Source: Wansuia hejianensis (GTDB lineage Bacteria > Bacillota > Clostridia > Lachnospirales > Lachnospiraceae). Taken from it: a DNA stretch of 64,000 nt. How positions within the stretch are numbered: position 1 is the first letter of the stretch; the number at the start of each line of letters is the position of its first letter. Where the stretch lies: contig NZ_CP060635.1 in the NCBI RefSeq assembly GCF_014337215.1, forward strand, positions 2,978,501 to 3,042,500, written 5' to 3'. Positions 33,635 through 40,832 of the stretch are shown here, piece by piece. A model generated the notes under the pieces. It searched no databases. It saw only the letters and a list, made by a program, of their open reading frames with translations, and was not told the DNA's origin. The position numbers and the translations under genes were made by a program.

Positions 33635-33833
33635 ATTAGCTACAGCTAATATATTTCTCTATTGTTTCAGCCAATATATGTTTGCAAATTATATTCTGCA
33701 AAGGATTTTTCCTTTTATTTACTGTATTTTACATCCCTAAATCACTGGTGACAACAGATACTTCCCCAAATGTTAGCAATATCTCTGATACAGTCTGTTT
33801 GCAAAACGCTATTTTTTATTAGCTGCCAGCTAA
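33635..33833. promoter_or_regulatory. Palindromes that may be the element's ParB or RepA sites
   Basis: Two related perfect palindromes lie in this non-coding stretch: ATTAGCT-AC-AGCTAAT (33635-33650) and TTAGCTG-C-CAGCTAA (33819-33833). Single half-sites TTAGC occur at about 33775 and 33850, and near the left end of the element. Plasmid centromeres and iterons take this form and lie upstream of par or rep genes, but the assignment is inferred from position. The rest of 33550-33950 shows no gene. Confidence 0.5.
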
Positions 33834-33953
33834 CAATTATTTCATTGTATTAGCTGAAAATCATCCTCAAAGCAATAAAATCATGCATTTTTCTTATCAA
33901 AAAAGCGCCCCATTATTTGCATTTCTGCTAATAATCGAACGCTTTTGACTGGC

Positions 33954-34025
33954 CGTCTCGTATAGGAATCGAACCTATAATTTAGTCTTAGGAGGACCAT
34001 GTTATATCCATTTAACTAACGAGAC
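33954..34025 (-). tRNA. Complete tRNA-Arg(CCU) carried by the element
   Basis: 72 nt. Acceptor strands GTCTCGT and ACGAGAC pair perfectly. The D arm is GTTA/TAAC, the anticodon arm TGGTC-CTCCTAA-GACTA (anticodon CCU, one G-T pair) and the T arm ATAGG-TTCGATT-CCTAT. Variable loop AATT and discriminator G. CCA is not encoded in register. Its sequence is AT-rich and clearly different from the split host tRNA, so it came with the element. It lies on the same strand and about 220 bp downstream of the orphaned host 5' half, so the host tRNA promoter can read into it. Confidence 0.92.
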
Positions 34026-34248
34026 AAAATGCCATTTTTCCTTGAAAACACGCGGTTTTCCAGCTTTTTGGTAATGGCAACCTTTATTTAATTATCAGCT
34101 TTTTTCAAGCTGTTAATTACTATTATTTTTCATGTTGGTGACATCAAAGCACTCCCCTTTTAGGGTAACACCTTTGTGTCAATTTTTACCCTTCTTAACT
34201 GGATTCGAACTCGAAAGTTTTTTCCAGAAGTGATAACCTTGGTTCCTC
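34026..34248. other. Right end of the element between the two tRNA sequences
   Basis: No gene. Contains a near-perfect hairpin with 12-base arms (34090-34101 and 34107-34118), a GGGTAA/TTACCC inverted pair (about 34163-34190) and the 12-mer ACCTTTGTGTCA (34170-34181) that repeats near the left end. Next to the core, element sequence includes a T-loop-like GAGTTCGAATCC on the minus strand, but it cannot pair with the host acceptor strand, so a working chimeric tRNA is not formed. Confidence 0.55.
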
Positions 34249-34256
34249 CTTAGGAG
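34249..34256 (+). repeat. Right attachment core (8-bp direct repeat)
   Basis: Second copy of CTTAGGAG (first at 16877-16884). Together with the flanking element bases from both ends, the circular form would read CTCC-TAA-GGAG on the minus strand, a symmetric 11-bp core. Distance between the two copies is 17,372 bp. Confidence 0.88.
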
Positions 34257-34288
34257 GCGGACGCTCTATCCTGCTGAGCTACAGAAAC
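34249..34288 (-). tRNA. Orphaned 5' half of split tRNA-Arg(CCU)
   Basis: 40 nt: acceptor strand GTTTCTG, TA, D arm GCTC-AGCAGGATA-GAGC, G, anticodon strand TCCGC and loop CTCCTAA plus G. After this the sequence changes to element DNA (GAGGAACC...), which does not continue the anticodon stem. The matching 3' half is at 16843-16876. Confidence 0.9.
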
Positions 34289-34293
34289 TTATC

Positions 34294-34324
34294 AGTTATC
34301 GGGCATTTTTAATGCCCGATAACT
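34294..34324. terminator. Hairpin between DUF3881 gene and tRNA half
   Basis: A perfect 14-bp inverted repeat (34294-34307 and 34311-34324) with a three-base loop lies 40 bp after the DUF3881 stop and just before the tRNA 5' end. It has no good T-run on the minus strand; it most likely still ends the DUF3881 transcript. Confidence 0.6.
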
Positions 34325-34364
34325 ATCATACTATAAATCGTTCTTTTTTTCAATGGGAAATCTA

Positions 34365-35240
34365 TCAGAAATTTATCATTCCCTGAAGCCAAATCACTCC
34401 TTTGAACCTACGCCCCACTTCCGGGCTGCCCAGCAGATCCTTTTCGTTAATACAGATATCCAATGGAATATCATTGCTCATGAGCCCCAGCTGGTACAGC
34501 TTCTCTCCTGTCTGTGAATTGACAGTCGTATTACAGTCGGTTATTTCACCCATAAGATTATACTGGTCACATTCAATCCCATAAGGCATAAAATAGGAAT
34601 CTACTATTGTATATACATCCTCATGCTGGATTCTCCGGGATATCATCGTATACATATCGATGTCTTCCATGGTCAGGCTCTCCATCGCGTCTTCATCCCC
34701 GTTCCGGGCTGCAGCGATCAGTGAATTTCTCTGCTGGGACAGCTTCTTATCCGCCTCTTTCTGTTCTACATTCTTCGATACAGGAAGAAGGATCGTACCC
34801 GATGCGGCCAGCCCCGACAGTGTCAATGAGGTCTGCAGTTCTCTCAGCATCCCGTTCTGCCGCACATTCATATAATCTCCTGCATTCAGCAGATAGAAAA
34901 TCAGTGAGATGCCAACCCGCATATCATCACAGGCGCCGGCATAGGATTCTTTTCCCGCATGGCGTTCTACAACAATTTCCTCATAGGACGTGATCTGAGA
35001 ACCTGAAAAATAGGGGAAATAATACTCCATCTGAAAATTCTCATCTTCATCATATTCTCCACAGACAGTGATTCCGCAGTCATACCCATATTCCTTGGAA
35101 ATCTCAGCAAATAGGTGATGATCTTCGTTCTCAACAATTTTCTTCCTGTCATAATGATCTCTCACATCCGCCAGTAATTTATCCAGCTCGCTTTTTTGAT
35201 CCAGGTTTGTAAAACCAATAGATTTTAAATATTTATGCAT
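34365..35240 (-). CDS. DUF3881 family protein
   Basis: A 291-residue soluble protein beginning MHKYLKSIGFTNLDQKSEL with an AAAGGGGG site. Conserved-looking parts are EYYFPYFSGSQITSYEEI, ACDDMRVGISLIFYLLNAGDY, LSGLAASGTILLPV and DVYTIVDSYFMPYGIECDQYNLMGEI. This matches my memory of DUF3881, a family largely confined to Lachnospiraceae. No catalytic motif or membrane segment is seen. It follows serS on the same strand with about 40 bp between. Function unknown. Confidence 0.82.
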   Translation of the reverse strand: MHKYLKSIGFTNLDQKSELDKLLADVRDHYDRKKIVENEDHHLFAEISKEYGYDCGITVCGEYDEDENFQMEYYFPYFSGSQITSYEEIVVERHAGKESYAGACDDMRVGISLIFYLLNAGDYMNVRQNGMLRELQTSLTLSGLAASGTILLPVSKNVEQKEADKKLSQQRNSLIAAARNGDEDAMESLTMEDIDMYTMISRRIQHEDVYTIVDSYFMPYGIECDQYNLMGEITDCNTTVNSQTGEKLYQLGLMSNDIPLDICINEKDLLGSPEVGRRFKGVIWLQGMINF

Positions 35241-35281
35241 ATTGGCACCCCCTTTCTGTTATTTTTTTCATCATTCGCCTT

Positions 35282-36568
35282 TTATTTGCCCGGCACCAGC
35301 TTTTCTTTTCCTCCCATGTAGGGCTGAAGGACTTTTGGAATGCTGACTGTCCCGTCGGCACACAGATTGTTCTCCAGGAATGCGATCAGCATACGGGGCG
35401 GGGCAACTACTGTATTGTTTAGTGTATGCGCGAGATACTTTCCGCTTTCCCCCTGGACACGGATTTTTAATCTTCTTGCCTGGGCGTCGCCCAGGTTAGA
35501 ACAGCTTCCCACTTCAAAATACTTCTTCTGCCGGGGAGACCATGCCTCCACGTCACAGGATTTTACCTTCAGATCGGCAAGATCCCCGGAACAGCATTCA
35601 AGCGTACGCACCGGTACGTCCAGAGAGCGGAACAGGTCGACAGTATTCTGCCACAGCTTGTCATACCACTGCATGCTTTCTTCCGGCCTGCACACCACTA
35701 TCATTTCCTGCTTTTCAAACTGGTGAATTCTGTATACACCCTTTTCCTCCAGTCCATGCGCACCTTTTTCCTTACGGAAGCAGGGGGAATAGCTGGTGAG
35801 AGTCAACGGAAGCTGATCCTCCTGTATGATCTGGTCAATGAATTTTCCGATCATAGAATGTTCGCTTGTCCCAATCAGATACAGGTCCTCTCCTTCTATT
35901 TTATACATCATGGCTTCCATCTCAGAGAAGCTCATGACGCCTGTCACAACATCACTGCGGATCATAAAAGGCGGCACACAGTAGGTAAAACCACGGTCAA
36001 TCATGAAATCTCTGGCATAAGAGATCACTGCCGAATGGAGCCTGGCGATGTCTCCCATTAAATAATAAAAGCCGTTGCCGGCCACGCGGCGGGCGCTGTC
36101 CAGATCAATTCCATTGAAAGACTCCATGATATCAGTATGATAGGGAATTTCAAAATCAGGAACCGCCGGATCTCCGTATTTCTGGATCTCCACATTCTCA
36201 CTGTCATCCTTGCCGATCGGTACAGATGGGTCAATGATCTGCGGAATGAACATCATCCGCTTTCTGATCTCTTCCTCCACTTCCCGTTCACGGACTGTCA
36301 GAGCTTCTATGCGGTCGCCGGAAGCTGCTATGTTCTTCTTCACTGCCTCCGCTTCTTCCTTCTTCCCCTGCCCCATTAATTTTCCGATTTCTTTGGAGGC
36401 TTTGTTCCTCTCCGCACGGAGGGCTTCTACCTCCTGCTTGATTTCGCGGTTTTCCTTATCCAGTGCGATTACCTCATCCACCATGGAAAGCTTCTCATCC
36501 TGGAATTTATTCCTGATATTCTGCTTTACAATATCCGGGTTTTCTCTTAAAAATTTAATGTCTAACAT
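35282..36568 (-). CDS. serS: Seryl-tRNA synthetase, divergent clostridial type
   Basis: A 428-residue class II synthetase that charges tRNA-Ser with serine. The N-terminal long coiled-coil arm (about 30-105) is present. Motif 2 reads SPCFRKEKGAHG...YRIHQFEKQE and motif 3 NNTVVAPPRMLIAFLEN, and the serine-site loop reads GTSEHSMIGKF. These differ from the common bacterial forms (T-A-E near the site; G-S-G-x-A-x-x-R in motif 3), but the whole fold length is normal. AGGAGG precedes the ATG. I believe this type is widespread in Clostridia; a second serS may exist elsewhere. Confidence 0.92.
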   Translation of the reverse strand: MLDIKFLRENPDIVKQNIRNKFQDEKLSMVDEVIALDKENREIKQEVEALRAERNKASKEIGKLMGQGKKEEAEAVKKNIAASGDRIEALTVREREVEEEIRKRMMFIPQIIDPSVPIGKDDSENVEIQKYGDPAVPDFEIPYHTDIMESFNGIDLDSARRVAGNGFYYLMGDIARLHSAVISYARDFMIDRGFTYCVPPFMIRSDVVTGVMSFSEMEAMMYKIEGEDLYLIGTSEHSMIGKFIDQIIQEDQLPLTLTSYSPCFRKEKGAHGLEEKGVYRIHQFEKQEMIVVCRPEESMQWYDKLWQNTVDLFRSLDVPVRTLECCSGDLADLKVKSCDVEAWSPRQKKYFEVGSCSNLGDAQARRLKIRVQGESGKYLAHTLNNTVVAPPRMLIAFLENNLCADGTVSIPKVLQPYMGGKEKLVPGK

Positions 36569-36636
36569 AATTTCCTCCTGCTGCCGGATACAGTCCCTTT
36601 CCGCATTCTGCGTTTCCCATTCCGGCGTTACTTTTT

Positions 36637-36665
36637 ATCATATAATAGTGTCTTCTGTTTTTCAA
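36637..36665 (-). promoter_or_regulatory. Candidate sigma-A promoter of serS
   Basis: Minus-strand TTGAAA (36660-36665) and TATGAT (36637-36642) with a 17-bp spacer, about 70 bp upstream of the serS start. The leader is too short for a T-box riboswitch. Confidence 0.6.
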
Positions 36666-36703
36666 GTACAGAATCTTATTTCTAAAATAATTTTTCGCAG
36701 AGT

Positions 36704-37219
36704 TTACATAATATCCTCATCAATGTCGTTAACTGCATTTTTTAATGCTTCAACCTCTTCATCGCTTAACATAATATAGGATTCACCTTTGACAATTTCT
36801 TTTAAATAAAGAAAACAATTATCCCGGCTGTGTATTGCATCTACGATAAAACCAGTGTTGTCACTGTCCAGCATGGCCAGCGCAAAGCTTAATTTACCTC
36901 CCACGTCATCAAACGCATCATATTTCACTATCCCGTATTTGTTTAATGTCTTTTTATACTGCTTTTTCAGATTATGGATATCATACTGATGATTATCGCT
37001 TTGGCTCCCCAATTTGTCAATTTCTTTGAACTTTTGGGAAAATGCCCGTTCCATGGACTGTCCGTCTTTTCCCTTCATGAAGCTATGATATTTTCTGCTC
37101 AACCGGCTCAGGCGAATGGACATACTCACTGTGATCACTGTCAATACAATGACCAGAATAATCAGCAGAAGGACAATCAGTCCCATATCCACACCCATCT
37201 TTTCAAACAGTGCGCTCAT
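36704..37219 (-). CDS. DUF4446 membrane protein of the parAB operon
   Basis: A 171-residue protein with AAAGGGGAG before the ATG. One N-terminal span (about 12-34), a coiled segment, and a C-terminal domain containing KYDAFDDVGGKLSFALAMLD and YLKEIVKGESYIMLSDEE. This is the DUF4446 pattern, commonly the third gene after parA and parB in Clostridia. It starts 15 bp after the parB stop. Role unknown, possibly in chromosome or cell-cycle work at the membrane. Confidence 0.85.
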   Translation of the reverse strand: MSALFEKMGVDMGLIVLLLIILVIVLTVITVSMSIRLSRLSRKYHSFMKGKDGQSMERAFSQKFKEIDKLGSQSDNHQYDIHNLKKQYKKTLNKYGIVKYDAFDDVGGKLSFALAMLDSDNTGFIVDAIHSRDNCFLYLKEIVKGESYIMLSDEEVEALKNAVNDIDEDIM

Positions 37220-37234
37220 TTGTAATTCTCCCCT

Positions 37235-38176
37235 TTATTTTATTGTTTCAAACAATTCAATGATTCGTTCGAGTTCATCCTGTGAATAATATTCGATTTC
37301 TATTTTCCCCTTATTATTTTTATTTCTCTGAATGGACACCTTTGTGCCCACGATTCCTTTTAATTTTTCCTCTAACGTCTGGTATATAGCCTCTGTCTGA
37401 GTATCCATGTTTGTTTCTGTTACCCTTTTGGGGTTCAGAAGCTGTTTCACAAGTTTTTCCGTCTCACGGACGCTGAGCTTTTCGTCAAAGATCTTCTGGG
37501 CAGCCATATACTGCATTTCTGGATCTTCCAATCCCAATATGGCCCGGGCATGTCCGGTGGAAATCATCTCATCTACCAGCATTTTCTGCACCCGTTCGTC
37601 TAATTTCAGAAGACGCATGGAATTCGTCACAGCCGTACGGCTCTTAGATACACGTTCCGCCACTTCATCCTGTTTGAGATTAAATTCTTCTATCAAACGT
37701 TTAAATGCGTGAGCCTCTTCAATTGCATTAAGATTTTCTCTCTGTATATTTTCAATCAAAGAGATCTCAACCACTTCCTGAGGCGAAAATTCTTTAATGA
37801 TGGCCGGCACTTTTTTAATTCCGGCCAGCTTGGCTGCCCGCCAGCGGCGTTCACCGGCAATTATTTCGTAGTATTTTCCTTTTTTCTGAACCAGTAGAGG
37901 CTGCAGTACACCGAACTGCTTAATGGATTCAGAAAGCTCCATGAGCGCGTCTTCATCGAAATCTTTTCTAGGCTGCTCACTGTTCGGTACGATCTCAGAT
38001 AATTTAAGGAAAATGTCAGCGGGCTTTTCTACAACCTTTTCCACAATTTTTTCAACAACCTTTATTTCCGGCTCTGGATTCACTGACGCATGATCTGTTG
38101 TACTGCGGGGCATCTTCTGGGGAATTAACGTCTCCAGTCCCTTTCCTTTATTGAGTCCTCCCTTTCTAACTGCCAT
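37235..38176 (-). CDS. parB: Chromosome-partitioning protein ParB (Spo0J)
   Basis: A 313-residue protein beginning MAVRKGGLNKGKGLETLIP, the usual ParA-interacting start. The ParB domain has EIVPNSEQPRKDFDEDAL, GVLQPLLVQ, IIAGERRWRAAKLAG and ENIQRENLNAIEEAHAFKRL; the helix-turn-helix is LKQDEVAERVSKSRTAVTNSMRL; a dimerisation domain ends the protein. ParB loads on parS, and two perfect parS sites lie just upstream of parA. Its ATG shares one base with the parA stop (TAATG). Confidence 0.95.
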   Translation of the reverse strand: MAVRKGGLNKGKGLETLIPQKMPRSTTDHASVNPEPEIKVVEKIVEKVVEKPADIFLKLSEIVPNSEQPRKDFDEDALMELSESIKQFGVLQPLLVQKKGKYYEIIAGERRWRAAKLAGIKKVPAIIKEFSPQEVVEISLIENIQRENLNAIEEAHAFKRLIEEFNLKQDEVAERVSKSRTAVTNSMRLLKLDERVQKMLVDEMISTGHARAILGLEDPEMQYMAAQKIFDEKLSVRETEKLVKQLLNPKRVTETNMDTQTEAIYQTLEEKLKGIVGTKVSIQRNKNNKGKIEIEYYSQDELERIIELFETIK

Positions 38177-38946
38177 TATTCCTCATCCTCCCTGTTCATC
38201 ACCTCATCAGCCAATAAGCGGTAGCTTTCGGCCCCGGCTGATCTGCTATCATATTTATTAATAGGAAGCCCATAACTGGGCGCCTCGGCTAACCTCACAT
38301 TCCTTGGAATAATTGTCTTATAAATCTTCTGATTCAAATTATCCTTAACATTCTCCACTACCTGAAGAGATAAATTTGTGCGGGCGTCATACATGGTAAA
38401 TACGACCCCCTCCATCTCCAGATCTGGATTAAGCCGTTCCTGAACCAGTTCAATTGTATGCATAAGCTGGGCAAGTCCCTCCAGCGCATAATATTCACAC
38501 TGAATCGGAACCAAAACGGTATCTGCAGTTGTCATTGCGTTAACTGTCAGCATATTCAGGGAAGGAGGACAGTCAATGATAATAAAATCATAATGATCCC
38601 GTATCATATCAATCTGTTCCTTTAATATGTACTCCTTATTGTCAACGCCGATAAGTTCAATTTCAGCACCTGCCAAATTAACATTGGAGGGAAGAAGATC
38701 ATGATTATCAAAATCCAAATGAAGGATACATTGCTCCAGAGAACATTCTCCTAGCAGCAGCTCATATACCGTATACTCAAGCTCATTTTTTTCAACGCCC
38801 AATCCACTTGTCGTATTGCCCTGAGGATCTATGTCAATTGTCAGTATCTTCTTTCCATATTCGGCCAGACAAGCCGATAGATTAATCGCTGTGGTAGATT
38901 TTCCCACACCACCCTTTTGATTTGCAATAGCAATTGTTCTGCCCAA
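38176..38946 (-). CDS. parA: Chromosome-partitioning ATPase ParA (Soj)
   Basis: A 256-residue protein starting at a TTG (38946) seven bases after AAAGGAG, giving MGRTIAIANQKGGVGKST. Walker A KGGVGKST, A' TIDIDPQGNTTSGLG and Walker B FIIIDCPPSLNML are intact, and the rest follows Soj (VLVPIQCEYYALEGLAQL). Together with ParB it segregates origins and tunes DnaA activity. First gene of parA-parB-DUF4446. Confidence 0.95.
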   Translation of the reverse strand: MGRTIAIANQKGGVGKSTTAINLSACLAEYGKKILTIDIDPQGNTTSGLGVEKNELEYTVYELLLGECSLEQCILHLDFDNHDLLPSNVNLAGAEIELIGVDNKEYILKEQIDMIRDHYDFIIIDCPPSLNMLTVNAMTTADTVLVPIQCEYYALEGLAQLMHTIELVQERLNPDLEMEGVVFTMYDARTNLSLQVVENVKDNLNQKIYKTIIPRNVRLAEAPSYGLPINKYDSRSAGAESYRLLADEVMNREDEE

Positions 38947-39085
38947 AATACTACTCCTTTCTTACCCTACGCGGATAAAAAATAATTATCCTGTACGTCA
39001 GAGCAGGAGGGCACAACGGCTCTCCATATATGTAGTCTTACTATCGATTATTATATCATTCCTTAACTGGAATAGCTACTGGAAA

Positions 39086-39101
39086 TGTTTCACGTGAAAC
39101 A
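39086..39101. promoter_or_regulatory. parS centromere site 1
   Basis: The exact 16-bp palindrome TGTTTCACGTGAAACA, the canonical Spo0J/ParB binding site, lies 140 bp upstream of parA. Confidence 0.97.
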
Positions 39102-39278
39102 TTTTCTACATATTATATAAAATTATCGTGTTTATAAATCATATTATGTGGTTTTAAACTTAAGAAAACATAGATAAGCATTGCTAAAACTTTTACTAGT
39201 ATTCACCTACAAATTTAGTCCAATTAGATATATGTGGAAAGCAGTATTATACCAACTGAACACAAAAATTAAATTTGA

Positions 39279-39294
39279 TGTTTCACGTGAAACA
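39279..39294. promoter_or_regulatory. parS centromere site 2
   Basis: A second exact TGTTTCACGTGAAACA, 193 bp from the first and in the same AT-rich intergenic region. Confidence 0.97.
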
Positions 39295-39513
39295 TCAAAA
39301 TCTTATAAAATATTATAGCTGCTATTTTGTTTTAATTTAAGTATATACTTTAGTCTTTTTGTAATACATTTTGCTATTCTCTATTTGTTTACATACCTAA
39401 CTATTATCTGATTTGACTATATACTACAATAAATCTTCGCTTATTAGAAAAATCAGGGGTAAATATAATCATTCAGCCAAAATATTTTTTTCTTCTTTCA
39501 ATATAGACAACTG

Positions 39514-39541
39514 AATAAGCCCGCCAGAAGGCGGACTTATT
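39514..39541. terminator. Hairpin in the parS intergenic region
   Basis: Arms AATAAG-c-CCGCC and GGCGG-a-CTTATT with an AGAA loop, followed on the plus strand by a T-run (39550-39555). No plus-strand gene precedes it, so it may end a leftward or unannotated transcript. Confidence 0.5.
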
Positions 39542-39705
39542 AATAATACTTTTTTAAGGCTGTCACTGAATTACGTTATCAGAAAGTCCCTATACTTTAT
39601 TAATTAAATCAAATAAAATTTTTAGTCACTCTCAAATCAAATATTTATCAGAAGACAATGAAATATCAGAAGGCAATGAAATAATTTACTTTATCCAAAT
39701 AAATA

Positions 39706-40680
39706 TTATTTTGTAAGCGTTGAATCATAATCATTACATTTATATTTGCTGTTTTTATTAAATGTTTTTCGCATAAAATCGATTCGCATATTAATACTTT
39801 GCCTGACTATCTCACTATCCGGAACTATATCATATCCATGCATCGTTCCCCTTGTCTCATTCAATTCAACCGATACACCATCACCCTTGAGTCTTTCTGC
39901 ATATTCCAGTGCTTCATCGTGAAGGCAATCAAATTCTGCTGTTTCAATATACGTATCCGGCAGGTTTATAAGGGATTCTGCTTCCATCGGAGAGGCATAT
40001 CTGTAATCCGTTATACTCTTATCTGCTAAATATAAATCCCACATTTTTCTCGTCAATTCACTGTTCCAGACCGGAGTATCCGTATATTTTCTCATTGACT
40101 CCGTTTTCATCCTACGGTCAAGTGCAGGGTATATTAGCATTTGAAAAGACAGACGTTTTCCAATCCTGTCTCTGGCCATCATTGCGACAGATGCCGCCAG
40201 ATTCCCTCCGGCGCTGTCACCTGCGACTGCTATATTATCCGCATCTATCCTCAAATATTCAGAAATTTCCATTGCCCATTTTAGCACTGTATAACCTTCT
40301 TCTGCAGCGACAGGAAATGGATTTTCCGGCGTCGTCCCGTAATCCACAAACAACAACTTACAAGGAGTAAATAAGCAATAAGAATGTGCAATATCATATC
40401 TATACTTTGCAGACTTCAGTATAAATCCGCCGCCGTGAAAATAAATCAGGCAGGGCAATTTTTCTGTATGCCCCACCGGTTCATAAAGCATAAGCCTTAT
40501 TTTTCTTCCTCTGTCATCCGGAATTTTCTCCACTGATATATTTACAAGTGAATCCGACCGGATACTTCTGAATACCAGCTCCAGATAAAAATTTGAAATA
40601 GGGAGAAGAAACCTATTGATATTGAACTGCATATTTGCATATTTTTTAAAATCCTCATGGATTGGATATTTGCCCATCAT
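39706..40680 (-). CDS. Alpha/beta hydrolase, hormone-sensitive-lipase type
   Basis: A 324-residue esterase/lipase-like enzyme. The oxyanion-hole motif HGGGF (after CLIYF), nucleophile motif GDSAGGN, acid Asp region (AEFDCLHDEA) and catalytic His (GTMHGYD) are all present, so it should hydrolyse short-chain esters. No signal peptide. The start codon has only a weak ribosome site. It stands alone between the parS region and a divergent second hydrolase. Confidence 0.88.
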   Translation of the reverse strand: MMGKYPIHEDFKKYANMQFNINRFLLPISNFYLELVFRSIRSDSLVNISVEKIPDDRGRKIRLMLYEPVGHTEKLPCLIYFHGGGFILKSAKYRYDIAHSYCLFTPCKLLFVDYGTTPENPFPVAAEEGYTVLKWAMEISEYLRIDADNIAVAGDSAGGNLAASVAMMARDRIGKRLSFQMLIYPALDRRMKTESMRKYTDTPVWNSELTRKMWDLYLADKSITDYRYASPMEAESLINLPDTYIETAEFDCLHDEALEYAERLKGDGVSVELNETRGTMHGYDIVPDSEIVRQSINMRIDFMRKTFNKNSKYKCNDYDSTLTK

Positions 40681-40832
40681 TTACCGCCGATCATCTATTA
40701 ATTTGTGTTATCTTTCTATTATAATGCCCAAATTTCAAGAAAGCAATAAGCTTCGCCGTCCTAAAAATTTATTGTAAGTAACAGACATTTCGATTATAAT
40801 AGATACAAACGAATAAAGGAGATGAGTGCTCT

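Larger units (their letters stand above)
38947..39705. other. Long AT-rich intergenic region with parS sites
   Basis: About 760 bp without a gene I can support. Besides the two parS sites it holds a hairpin AATAAG-CCGCC/GGCGG-CTTATT (39514-39541) and an 18-bp tandem duplication with one mismatch at 39647-39664 and 39665-39682. The rest is AT-rich and featureless to me. Confidence 0.7.

Noticed and set aside
34190..34288. Chimeric tRNA formed by the host 5' half and element sequence at the right junction
   Set aside because: A T-loop-like GAGTTCGAATCC exists but T-stem and acceptor pairing fail, so I do not call a functional tRNA there.
36569..36700. T-box riboswitch ahead of serS
   Set aside because: Only about 135 bp with a promoter close to the gene; no T-box core sequence or specifier stem can be placed.
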